Source of the DNA: Nitrospirillum pindoramense | GTDB taxonomy: Bacteria > Pseudomonadota > Alphaproteobacteria > Azospirillales > Azospirillaceae | DNA: 64,000 nucleotides | Reading direction: 5' to 3' | Assembly: GCF_007827955.1 (NCBI RefSeq) | Contig: NZ_VITR01000007.1 | Span: 248,001 to 312,000, forward strand | Part shown: positions 33,805 to 42,984 of the stretch, piece after piece | Numbering within the stretch: position 1 is the first letter of the stretch | Layout: every line of letters starts with the position of its first letter | Position numbers and translations under genes: made by a program | The notes under the pieces: generated by a model | Database searches by the model: none | What the model saw: only the letters and a program-made list of their open reading frames with translations | What the model was told of the DNA's origin: nothing

Positions 33805-34818
33805 ATGAACGCCGACATCCCCCTGCACCCCGAGTCGCCCGCTGATCCAACTGGCTTGGCGGAACCGCTGCTGGCGGGGGATCGACGGGCCCTGGCGCGG
33901 GCCATCACCCTGATCGAATCGACCCGCGCCGATCACCGCGCCCAGGCCGACGCCCTGCTGGCCCGCCTGCTGCCCCATGCCGGGCGGTCGGTGCGGGTGG
34001 GCATCACCGGCGTGCCGGGCGTGGGCAAGTCCACCTTCATCGAGGCCTTCGGCCTGCACGTCATCGACCGCGGGCACAAGGTCGCCGTGCTGGCCATCGA
34101 TCCGTCCAGCCAACGCACCGGCGGGTCCATCCTGGGTGACAAGACCCGCATGGAACAGCTGTCGCGCGACCCGGCGGCCTTCATCCGCCCCTCTCCCGCC
34201 GGCAGCACCCTGGGCGGGGTCGCCCGGCGCACGCGCGAGGCCATGCTGTTGTGCGAGGCCGCCGGCTTCGACGTCATCGTGGTGGAGACGGTGGGCGTGG
34301 GCCAGTCGGAGACGGCGGTGGCCGACATGGTGGATCTGTTCCTGCTGCTGCTGCTGCCGGCGGGCGGCGATGAACTGCAGGGACTGAAGAAAGGCATCGT
34401 GGAGCTGGCCGACCTGGTGGTGGTGAACAAGGCCGATGGCGACTTGGTGGCCCAGGCCCGCCACGCGGTGGCGGAGTACCGCCACGCCCTGGCCCTGCTG
34501 CGCCCGGCGGTGCCCGACTGGACCGTGCCGGTGCTGAGCTGCTCCGCCCTGACCAACCAGGGGGTGGACGGGGTGTGGGAAACCATCGTGCGGTTCCGCG
34601 ACGCCCAGGCCGCCAGCGGCCGGCTGGACGGCCGCCGGGCCGACCAGGCGCGCGCCTGGATGTGGAATGAGATCCGCGAAAGCCTGCTGGCCGCCTTCAC
34701 CGGCGATGCCGCCGTGCGCGGTCGCCTGCCCGAAGCCGAATCGGCGGTAACGGCCGGAACCCAGACACCGGCCATGGCGGCGCGCGACCTGCTGGCGCGG
34801 TTCCGGGGGAAAAATTAG
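33805..34818 (+). CDS. meaB: MeaB/ArgK-family G3E GTPase (methylmalonyl-CoA mutase chaperone)
   Basis: A 337-residue GTPase that loads and protects adenosylcobalamin-dependent acyl-CoA mutases. The P-loop is [12 protein letters not shown], switch I contains [20 protein letters not shown], the second motif is ETVGVGQSE and the guanine-specificity motif is NKAD. The C-terminal dimerisation arm is present. No mutase gene lies in the window, so its partner is elsewhere. The start at 33805 is preferred over 33727. Confidence 0.93.
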   Translation: MNADIPLHPESPADPTGLAEPLLAGDRRALARAITLIESTRADHRAQADALLARLLPHAGRSVRVGITGVPGVGKSTFIEAFGLHVIDRGHKVAVLAIDPSSQRTGGSILGDKTRMEQLSRDPAAFIRPSPAGSTLGGVARRTREAMLLCEAAGFDVIVVETVGVGQSETAVADMVDLFLLLLLPAGGDELQGLKKGIVELADLVVVNKADGDLVAQARHAVAEYRHALALLRPAVPDWTVPVLSCSALTNQGVDGVWETIVRFRDAQAASGRLDGRRADQARAWMWNEIRESLLAAFTGDAAVRGRLPEAESAVTAGTQTPAMAARDLLARFRGKN

Positions 34819-34923
34819 GAGCGACGTCCCGAGGAAAGACGTTGCCAGGCGCCGTTGCGCATATCGAAGATGACTTTGGACAATGCCATGTTCATACCGA
34901 ACCGCATCGCCATGGGCGCTTCC

Positions 34924-35292
34924 ATGAGAACCGGAGTGCTTCTGGCTCTGGCAATGCTTGCGCTGGCAGTCGGTGCTGATGCCGCCGAGTCAAGGACAGA
35001 GGGCTATAGTCAGAAAGATCTTCTGAAAAACTGGGCGTTCAGCGCCTGCCTGGCAGCCGTCGCGAAAGATCCAGCGGATCGGGATGACGCGAACGCAACA
35101 GCCAGCGCTTACATGGAATTCGGCCACCAAGGCACCGAAGCGTATGACCAACTACGGGCGCTGGCGGAACGTTACGCCACCAGGAAATATGGCGGATCAG
35201 TTCCTAGTGATTTCAATACGATGAAGTGCATCGATCTCTTCCATAGCTCAGAGCTAGAGAACCTCGCCAGAAAATTGGCCCGTGCCCATTGA
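34924..35292 (+). CDS. Tai4-type T6SS amidase immunity protein (orphan)
   Basis: 122 residues from the ATG at 34924; earlier in-frame starts exist (34870, 34912). A signal peptide ([20 protein letters not shown]) sends it to the periplasm. The mature part reads [20 protein letters not shown], then [20 protein letters not shown] and [20 protein letters not shown]. From memory this is the Tai4 pattern, including two conserved cysteines that form a disulfide. Tai4 proteins bind and block Tae4 peptidoglycan amidases delivered by type VI secretion. No Tae4 gene is adjacent, so it may protect against neighbours' effectors. Confidence 0.8.
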   Translation: MRTGVLLALAMLALAVGADAAESRTEGYSQKDLLKNWAFSACLAAVAKDPADRDDANATASAYMEFGHQGTEAYDQLRALAERYATRKYGGSVPSDFNTMKCIDLFHSSELENLARKLARAH

Positions 35293-35412
35293 GCCATGGA
35301 GCGCACGCATTGCCGTCGAGGACCCTGCCCCCATCCCTCATAGGCGGATGGATTTTCCCCTGCATGGGCTTGACTGATGGCTGCCCCCCGCCAACCGCCG
35401 TTCGGGGTGCCC

Positions 35413-35441
35413 TTGACTCTCTCCGGTCCCTTCGGTTATAT
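35413..35441 (+). promoter_or_regulatory. Promoter upstream of rpmB
   Basis: TTGACT (35413-35418) and TTATAT (35436-35441) are separated by 17 bp, a good sigma-70-type match, about 67 bp before the rpmB start. The remainder of the gap 35293-35507 shows nothing else. Confidence 0.6.
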
Positions 35442-35507
35442 CGCCGCTTCCCTCCGGAGCGGTGTGCGCCGGGGTTGTCATTCTTGTTATTCCGTGAAGG
35501 TGCTCCA

Positions 35508-35804
35508 ATGGCCCGCAAGTGCGATGTGACCGGCAAAGGTCTGCAGTTCGGCAACAACGTTAGCCATGCCAACAACAAGACCCGTCGGCGTTTCCTGCCC
35601 AACCTCCAGGAGACCTCGCTGCTGAGCGACGCGCTGGGCACCATGGTCCGTTTGCGCCTGTCCACCAAGGGCATCCGCACGATCGAGCACAAGGGCGGCC
35701 TGGACAGCGCCCTGCTGGATATGAAGGACAGCGAGCTGTCGCTGGATGCGCGCCGCGTGAAGCGCCGCATCGCCAAGGTCCTGGCCGCCAAGGCCGCCGC
35801 CTAA
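35508..35804 (+). CDS. rpmB: 50S ribosomal protein L28
   Basis: A 98-residue ribosomal protein. [20 protein letters not shown], then [14 protein letters not shown], is the standard N terminus, and the C terminus ([20 protein letters not shown], then VKRRIAK) matches the longer alphaproteobacterial form. An AAGG site precedes the ATG; the long in-frame extension to 35289 covers the promoter and is not coding. A GC-rich hairpin follows. Confidence 0.98.
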   Translation: MARKCDVTGKGLQFGNNVSHANNKTRRRFLPNLQETSLLSDALGTMVRLRLSTKGIRTIEHKGGLDSALLDMKDSELSLDARRVKRRIAKVLAAKAAA

Positions 35805-35826
35805 GCATCGCACGCCTTCCGGGAAT

Positions 35827-35852
35827 GGGGCGGCCCCACCGGGTGCCGCCCC
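35827..35852 (+). terminator. Terminator-like hairpin after rpmB
   Basis: An 8-bp perfect stem GGGGCGGC (35827-35834) / GCCGCCCC (35845-35852) 22 bp after the rpmB stop. The following sequence GATCCTTGTG has no long T-run, so termination efficiency is uncertain. Confidence 0.6.
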
Positions 35853-35948
35853 GATCCTTGTGACGAATGCCATCCGACAGGCCCGCCTGCGGCTTACCGG
35901 CATTCCCGCGTGACGATCGCCTTGCCCGCGGGCTGGGGCCTCACATCC

Positions 35949-36734
35949 ATGACGCTCTCGCCTGCCGCTCTCGTCGATTTCCTGAACGGCATGCCGCCAG
36001 CCCTGTTGCTGGTAGGGCAGATGCTGTTCTGTTTCAGCGCCATTTTGGCGCTCGCCCGGCTGTTCGGACAGTCCGGTCTCTATATCTACATTATCGTCGC
36101 CATCATCGGCGCCAACGTCGAGGTGTTGAAGGCGGTTCAATTCCCCTTCTACGAACACCCCGTGGCCATGGGCACGATCCTGTTCAGCTCCACCTATCTC
36201 GCCACCGACATCCTGACCGAGCATTACGGGCGGGAGGCGGCACGGCGCGGCATCTATCTCAGCTTCGCGGGCTATCTGCTGTTCACGCTGATGATGCTGA
36301 TCACCCTGGGTTTCCGCCCCATGACGGCGGACCAGGCGGGGGAGGACATGGCCTGGGCGCTGTCGACGCAAGACCATCTGTCGGCCCTGTTCCTGCCGGC
36401 CCCGGCCCTGTTCCTGTCCGGCATGGCCTCCTACCTGGCCAGCCAGCTGTGCGACGTCTGGATCTATCAGAAGATCCGGGGGGCGACGGGGCAGCGGCAC
36501 CTGTGGCTGCGCAACAACGGCTCCACCATGGTGTCGGCGCTGATCGACAACACCGTCTTCAGCCTGCTGGCCTGGCGCGTGTTCGCCGAGACGCCGGTGG
36601 ACTGGCACGCCCTGGTGTTCACCTACATCCTCGGCACCTATCTGATGCGGGTGGCCGCCAGCCTGCTGGACACCCCCTTCATGTACCTGTCGCGCCGGGC
36701 CCTCGCACCGCATCTGGCCCAGACCCGCGCCTGA
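35949..36734 (+). CDS. yhhQ: Queuosine-precursor (preQ0) transporter, VUT/YhhQ family
   Basis: A 261-residue inner-membrane protein with six to seven hydrophobic segments. Family features are ILFSSTYLATDILTEHYGRE in the second-third helix region and LWLRNNGSTMVSALIDNTVF near the fifth. The family imports queuosine precursors. It is encoded 36 bp before tgt, the enzyme that inserts such bases into tRNA, which supports this role. A GTG at 35910 would add 13 residues; neither start has a strong site. Confidence 0.88.
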   Translation: MTLSPAALVDFLNGMPPALLLVGQMLFCFSAILALARLFGQSGLYIYIIVAIIGANVEVLKAVQFPFYEHPVAMGTILFSSTYLATDILTEHYGREAARRGIYLSFAGYLLFTLMMLITLGFRPMTADQAGEDMAWALSTQDHLSALFLPAPALFLSGMASYLASQLCDVWIYQKIRGATGQRHLWLRNNGSTMVSALIDNTVFSLLAWRVFAETPVDWHALVFTYILGTYLMRVAASLLDTPFMYLSRRALAPHLAQTRA

Positions 36735-38033
<1,299 letters not shown>

Positions 38034-38142
38034 ACCCCGGATTGACCGCTCCCCCCGCTCCCGCCTAGGGTGCCGAGCCCCGATTCGGCATCCGCAAGGC
38101 CGGGCGGGATTTTCCACATCCGAATTGACGTGAGTGACCGCG

Positions 38143-39750
38143 ATGGCGACGGAACAGGAACTGGCACGCGAGGCGAAGGCTTGGCCGTTTGAGGAGGCGC
38201 GCAAACTGGTCGCGCGCTACGGCGACAAGGCCCCGCCCAAAGGCTATGTCCTGTTCGAGACCGGCTACGGCCCCTCTGGCCTGCCGCACATCGGCACCTT
38301 TGGCGAGGTGGCCCGCACCACCATGGTGCGCCAGGCCTTCCAGCGGCTGGCCCCGGGCGTGCCCACCCGCCTGTTCGCCTTCTCCGACGATATGGACGGC
38401 CTGCGCAAGGTGCCGGACAACATCCCCAACCGGGAGATGGTGGCGGAGCATTTGGGCAAGCCGCTGACCAAGGTGCCGGACCCCTTCGGCACGCATGAGA
38501 GCTTCGGTCACCACAACAACGCCCGCCTGCGCGCCTTCCTCGACAGCTATGGCTTCGAGTACGAGTTCCAGAGCAGCACCGACTGGTACACCTCCGGCCG
38601 GTTCGACCACGCCCTGCTGGCCGTGCTGCGCCACTATGACGAGATCATGGGCGTGATGCTGCCGACCCTGGGCGAGGAACGCCGGGCGACCTACAGCCCC
38701 TTCCTGCCCATCAGCCCCAGCACCGGCCGTGTGCTGCAGGTGCCGATGCTTGAGATCAACCCGGACGCCGGCACCGTGGTGTTCGAGGATGAGGACGGCA
38801 AGAAGGTCGAGACCCCGGTCACCGGCGGCCATGTGAAGCTGCAGTGGAAGCCCGACTGGGGCATGCGCTGGTTCGCCCTGGGCGTCGATTATGAGATGGC
38901 GGGCAAGGACCTGATCCCCTCTGTCGAGCTGGCCAGCAAGATCTGCCGCATCCTGGGCGCCCAGCCGCCCGAGGGCTTCAATTACGAGCTGTTCCTGGAC
39001 GACAAGGGCCAGAAGATCAGCAAGTCCAAGGGCAACGGCCTGACGATGGAGGAGTGGCTGCGCTACGCCCCGCCGGAAAGCCTGGCGCTCTATATGTTCC
39101 AGAAGCCGCGGGCGGCCAAGAAGCTGTTCTTCGACGTCATCCCGCGCGCCGTCGACGACTATCTGACCTTCGTCGACAAGCTGAAGGGCGAGGAAGCGGC
39201 CAAGGCGCTGGAGAACCCGGCCTGGCACATCCACAACGGCCAGGTGCCGGCGTGGGCCACCGCCGCCGACCAGCTGAAGACCAACCTGTCCTTCGGCATC
39301 CTGTTGAACCTGGCGGGGGCCGCCAACGCCGAGAACGCGGACGTGATGTGGGGCTTCATCAGCCGCTACGCCCCGGCCGCCACGCCCGCCAACAGCCCCT
39401 TCCTGGACCGGCTGGTGGGCTACGCCGTCGCCTACTACCAGGACCGCGTGAAGCCCACCAAGGTCTACCGCGCCCCCACCGATGTGGAGCGGGCGGCCCT
39501 GGAGGAACTGCGGGCGGCCCTGGCGAACTGGCCGGCCGACCAGCTGACCAATGCCGAGGCCCTGCAGAACGAGGTCTATGAGATCGGCAAGCGCCATCCC
39601 TTCCCCGAGCTGCGCGCCTGGTTCCTGACCCTCTATGAGGTGCTGCTGGGCCAGAGCACCGGCCCCCGCATGGGCAGCTTCATCGCCCTCTACGGTGTCG
39701 CCGAGACCAAGGCCCTGATCGACCAGGCTCTGGGCGACGGCATCAAGTAA
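38143..39750 (+). CDS. lysS: Lysyl-tRNA synthetase, class I
   Basis: 535 residues. This is the archaeal-type class I enzyme, not the class II LysS of most bacteria. The HIGH motif is PHIG (48-51, in [11 protein letters not shown]) and the KMSKS motif is KISKS (291-295, followed by KGNG). Many alphaproteobacteria use this form only. The ATG at 38143 is preferred over the GTG at 38134. A strong terminator follows; it is 109 bp after tgt. Confidence 0.96.
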   Translation: MATEQELAREAKAWPFEEARKLVARYGDKAPPKGYVLFETGYGPSGLPHIGTFGEVARTTMVRQAFQRLAPGVPTRLFAFSDDMDGLRKVPDNIPNREMVAEHLGKPLTKVPDPFGTHESFGHHNNARLRAFLDSYGFEYEFQSSTDWYTSGRFDHALLAVLRHYDEIMGVMLPTLGEERRATYSPFLPISPSTGRVLQVPMLEINPDAGTVVFEDEDGKKVETPVTGGHVKLQWKPDWGMRWFALGVDYEMAGKDLIPSVELASKICRILGAQPPEGFNYELFLDDKGQKISKSKGNGLTMEEWLRYAPPESLALYMFQKPRAAKKLFFDVIPRAVDDYLTFVDKLKGEEAAKALENPAWHIHNGQVPAWATAADQLKTNLSFGILLNLAGAANAENADVMWGFISRYAPAATPANSPFLDRLVGYAVAYYQDRVKPTKVYRAPTDVERAALEELRAALANWPADQLTNAEALQNEVYEIGKRHPFPELRAWFLTLYEVLLGQSTGPRMGSFIALYGVAETKALIDQALGDGIK

Positions 39751-39776
39751 GAGGCCACGCACCGTCCTTATCGATG

Positions 39777-39809
39777 ACGCCCCGGCCGCCCCACGGCCGG
39801 GGCGTTTTC
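39777..39809 (+). terminator. Intrinsic terminator of lysS
   Basis: A perfect 12-bp stem ACGCCCCGGCCG (39777-39788) / CGGCCGGGGCGT (39794-39805) with a 5-nt loop, followed by TTTC, 26 bp after the lysS stop. Confidence 0.88.
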
Positions 39810-39910
39810 ATATCTGGATGGACGATTGAGCGCGTACATTCTGACTGTGGTGTTGCGAAGCCCCCTAAGGCTTTCTTAAGGTTGTAGACCCGACCAGAAG
39901 AGATCCCACA

Positions 39911-40285
39911 ATGCTGCGCCGTACCATCAACTATCTGTTCCACGTGGATGAAATCCAGGCGCTGTATCGCCAACAAACCGGGACGCCGAAGGAAAAGATG
40001 GCGGCCGTCAAGAACAGCCCGGGCTATAAGCGCATCAGCATGATCGCCCGCTGCCGCGGACTGGTCCTTGGTGGCCTGTCATTTACGCTGATGATGGTCG
40101 CTGTAGCGGTCCAACAAGCCGAGATGCGGGGCGTCATTCAACCGCTGACGACGAAGGGTATTCCCCTGTTCGATGCCATAGCGGCCGTGATCGCATTGGC
40201 GGCAGTTTGCGTAGGTATCGGCCTTTGGCTGGGAACCCGCTGGGGTGAACGGCGGGCGGCACGATTGGCGCCAGCCGACCAGTAA
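39911..40285 (+). CDS. Small two-helix membrane protein
   Basis: 124 residues. A soluble N terminus (MLRRTINYLFHVDEIQALYR, 1-50) is followed by two transmembrane helices (about 51-70 and 84-107) and a basic tail GTRWGERRAARLAP. No family recognised. It stands alone between the lysS terminator and marC; its 5' region (39840-39910) is slightly AT-richer and probably holds its promoter. Confidence 0.6.
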   Translation: MLRRTINYLFHVDEIQALYRQQTGTPKEKMAAVKNSPGYKRISMIARCRGLVLGGLSFTLMMVAVAVQQAEMRGVIQPLTTKGIPLFDAIAAVIALAAVCVGIGLWLGTRWGERRAARLAPADQ

Positions 40286-40365
40286 GCTCTACAAACCATT
40301 GAGCCCAGCCGCCGCGCCGTCTACCCTGCCCGCCATCGCGGTTGGGCGCGGGATCGTCAGCGGGG

Positions 40366-41031
40366 GTGGCCTTGGATTTATCGTCGTTCGTGGCGTCGTG
40401 GCAGGAATACAGCAAGTTCATCATCGCGCTGTTCGCCATTCTGACCCCCTTCGCCGCCATTCCCATTTTCTTGGGCTTGACCGAGGGCCGCAGCGAGCGC
40501 GAGCGCAACATGATCGCCCGCCAGGCGGTGCTGACGGTGGCGACCGTGCTGATCGTCTCGGCCCTGGTGGGCGACTTGGTGCTGCGCCTGCTGGGCACCA
40601 GCCTGGACAGCTTCCGCGTGGGCGGCGGCCTGGTGTTGCTTCTGATCGCCCTGTCCATGCTGAACGCCAACGTCTCCGCCATGAAACAGACGGAGGGGGA
40701 GGCCAATGAGGCGGGGCAGCGCACCGCCATCGGCGTGGTGCCCCTGGGCCTACCCCTACTGGCCGGCCCCGGCGCCATCACCGCCGTTATCATCCAGATG
40801 CAAAAGGGTCACGGCCCCATGCATGGCGGCCTGATCATCGGCTGCATCGTCTTCGTCTGCCTGCTGCTGTGGGGCGCCCTGCGCCTGGCCGGCCCCATCG
40901 GCAACCGCCTGGGCCAGATCGGCCTGAACATCATGAGCCGCCTGTTCGGCCTGCTGCTGGCCTCGGTCGCGGTGGAAACCATCGCCACAGGCCTGCGCAA
41001 CCTGTTCCCCGGCCTGGCCGGCGGCGGCTGA
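40366..41031 (+). CDS. MarC-family integral membrane protein
   Basis: 221 residues with six transmembrane helices of the MarC/UPF0056 type. Features are FIIALFAILTPFAAIPIFLG (first helix with the conserved Pro), the loop GRSERERNMIARQAVLT and VPLGLPLLAGPGAITAVIIQ in the fourth. Function is unresolved despite the name. Start choice is uncertain: GTG 40366, TTG 40372 (behind GGGGGTGG) or TTG 40342. A second paralogue is at 52068. Confidence 0.88.
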   Translation: MALDLSSFVASWQEYSKFIIALFAILTPFAAIPIFLGLTEGRSERERNMIARQAVLTVATVLIVSALVGDLVLRLLGTSLDSFRVGGGLVLLLIALSMLNANVSAMKQTEGEANEAGQRTAIGVVPLGLPLLAGPGAITAVIIQMQKGHGPMHGGLIIGCIVFVCLLLWGALRLAGPIGNRLGQIGLNIMSRLFGLLLASVAVETIATGLRNLFPGLAGGG

Positions 41032-41110
41032 AGCGGCGCTTATGAGGTTTCCCTAACCCTTCGCCTAGCGCACACTGTCCAAACAAGGCCAACGGTCGGA
41101 GGCGACGCCT

Positions 41111-41218
41111 CGGGCCTAGGCCCCGACCGGGGCCGCCGGAGATTTCTGGGAAGCCGAAGGCGGACTGGAAATCGAGGACAAGCCAAGGCCGCGGGTGCGG
41201 CCGCCCGGCGCCTGAGGG
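41111..41218. repeat. Modular intergenic element, copy D (inverted)
   Basis: Read on the minus strand: CCCTCAGGCGCCGGGC, hairpin I (GGCCGC-ACC-GCGGCC), TTGGCTTGTCCTCG, hairpin II (GATTTCC...AGAAATC), CTCCGGCGGC and hairpin III (GGCCCCGGTCGGGGCC). It fills the gap between marC and the acyl-CoA dehydrogenase gene and ends 17 bp before the latter's start. Confidence 0.88.
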
Positions 41219-41235
41219 AGCACGAGGAAACCGCA

Positions 41236-42939
41236 ATGATTGCGCCGGATGAGGTTCCCCGCACCGCCCGCGGCACCAACCTGTACATCGCCGACATCAA
41301 CCTGCAGCGCCTGCTGGAACGGCGCGCGCCAGAGGAGTTGCAGCGGCACGAGGACAGGCTGGCCGATTTCGGCGCCTGGGCCGGCGGCCCGCTGGACGAG
41401 CAGGCGGAATACACCGACCGCCACGCCAACCCGCGGCACACGCCCCAGCCCTATGGCCCCAACGGGCACCAGGGCGCCCCCATCGTCTTCAACCCCCGCT
41501 ATATGGAATGCCACGCCGAGGCCTATGCCCGGGGCGCCGTCGGCCTGCCCTATCAGAAGGGCGCGTCAGGCCGGCACATGGCCTGCTTCACCATGGGTTA
41601 TCTGCTGAGCCAGGCGGACGTGTCCATCCATTGCCCCGTCACCATGACGGGGGCGGTGGCGCATGTGCTGAACACCGTGGCGCCCGACGATCTGCGCCAG
41701 CGCTTCCTGCCGGACCTGACGCGCATGGACGGCCGGGCGCTGTCGGGCGGCACCTGGGCGACGGAACTGCACGGCGGCTCCGACGTGGGCGCCACCACGA
41801 CACGGGCGGTGAAGACGGATGAGGGCTGGGCCCTGCACGGCCTGAAATGGTTCACCAGCAACGCCGGGTCCGGCCTGGCGCTGGCCACCGCCCGGCCGGA
41901 CGGCGCGCCCGCCGACGGCAAGGGATTGGGCTGCTATCTGGTGCCCAGCCATCTGGAAGGTAGCCAGCCGAACGCCTACAGCGTCCGCCGGCTGAAGGAG
42001 AAGGTGGGCACGCGCGGCCTGGCCACGGCGGAACTGGATCTGCTGGGCGCCACCGCCTTCGAGGTGGCGGGGCCGGGTGAGGGGCTGAAGGTGATGATGG
42101 CCGCCCTGGAATACAGCCGCATCCATAACGCCGTCGCCTCAGCCGGCCTGCTGCGCCGCGCCTTCGTCGAATCGCTGGGATGGTCGGTGCATCGCCCCGC
42201 CTTCGGCCAGACCGTGGTCCATTACCCCATGGTGCAGGATCAGTTGCTGGACATACAGATGGAGCTGGAGGCGGCGGTGGCGCTGTCCTTCGAGTCGGTA
42301 TTCGCCTTCGACGCCCTGGCGACCGGCGACAGCGACCCGGAGCAGGGCGGCGACTGGCTGCGGCTGGTGACGGCGCTGGCCAAGTACCGCACCGCCGACC
42401 AGGCGGTGAAAGCCTGCCGCCATGCTGTCGAGATGGTGGGCGGCAACGGCTACACCGAGGAATTCCCCACCGCGCGGCTTTACCGCGACTGCCTGGTGAC
42501 GGCGGTGTGGGAGGGGCCAGCCAACATCCAGGCGCTGGAGTTGCTGCGCCTGGTGACGGGCAAACGGCCGGGCGATCAGATTTTCCTGGGCCGGGTGGGG
42601 GCCGCCCTGTCCGACCTGCCGCCCCAGGCCGGCGACACCGCCGACCTGCTGGAAGGCGCCCTGGAGGAATGCCGGGCCGCCCTGTCGCACCTGCGCCGCA
42701 ACCCAGACCAGGCACCCCGCCACGGCCGCCGCCTGCTGGACCTGCTATCCGACACCCTGGCCACGGCCCTGCTGTGCGAGGAGGCGGTGGCCGACCTGAA
42801 GCTGGGCGACCGGCGCAAGCTGCTGGTGGCCAACCGCTTCGCCGCCCGCGTTCTAGCCCACCACAACCCCATCGCCACGGCGATGGAACCGGCCCTGGCC
42901 GCGTTCGAGGACGTGATCCTGTATCAGCCGGTGGAGTGA
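41236..42939 (+). CDS. AidB-like acyl-CoA dehydrogenase family protein
   Basis: A 567-residue flavoprotein. The N-terminal domain (1-180) is the AidB-type extension with YGPNGHQGAPIVFNPRY. The flavin/substrate region has GGTWATELHGGSDVGATTTR and WFTSNAGSGLALATARP. The C-terminal dehydrogenase domain ends with EMVGGNGYTEEFPTARLYRD and AVWEGPANIQALELLRL. E. coli AidB binds DNA and limits alkylation damage; other relatives act on acyl-CoAs, so the substrate stays open. A GAGGA site lies 9 nt before the ATG, next to repeat copy D. Confidence 0.9.
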   Translation: MIAPDEVPRTARGTNLYIADINLQRLLERRAPEELQRHEDRLADFGAWAGGPLDEQAEYTDRHANPRHTPQPYGPNGHQGAPIVFNPRYMECHAEAYARGAVGLPYQKGASGRHMACFTMGYLLSQADVSIHCPVTMTGAVAHVLNTVAPDDLRQRFLPDLTRMDGRALSGGTWATELHGGSDVGATTTRAVKTDEGWALHGLKWFTSNAGSGLALATARPDGAPADGKGLGCYLVPSHLEGSQPNAYSVRRLKEKVGTRGLATAELDLLGATAFEVAGPGEGLKVMMAALEYSRIHNAVASAGLLRRAFVESLGWSVHRPAFGQTVVHYPMVQDQLLDIQMELEAAVALSFESVFAFDALATGDSDPEQGGDWLRLVTALAKYRTADQAVKACRHAVEMVGGNGYTEEFPTARLYRDCLVTAVWEGPANIQALELLRLVTGKRPGDQIFLGRVGAALSDLPPQAGDTADLLEGALEECRAALSHLRRNPDQAPRHGRRLLDLLSDTLATALLCEEAVADLKLGDRRKLLVANRFAARVLAHHNPIATAMEPALAAFEDVILYQPVE

Positions 42940-42984
42940 GGCGCCCCAGCCGGGCTGGCCAAGACGCCTGAGTAATCCCGAAAA

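Noticed and set aside
35289-35507. N-terminal extension of rpmB
   Set aside because: The region contains the promoter and the peptide would not match L28, whose N terminus is the [10 protein letters not shown] start at 35508.
38065-39762. 565-codon minus-strand frame opposite lysS
   Set aside because: Shadow frame; lysS on the plus strand has both class I signature motifs.
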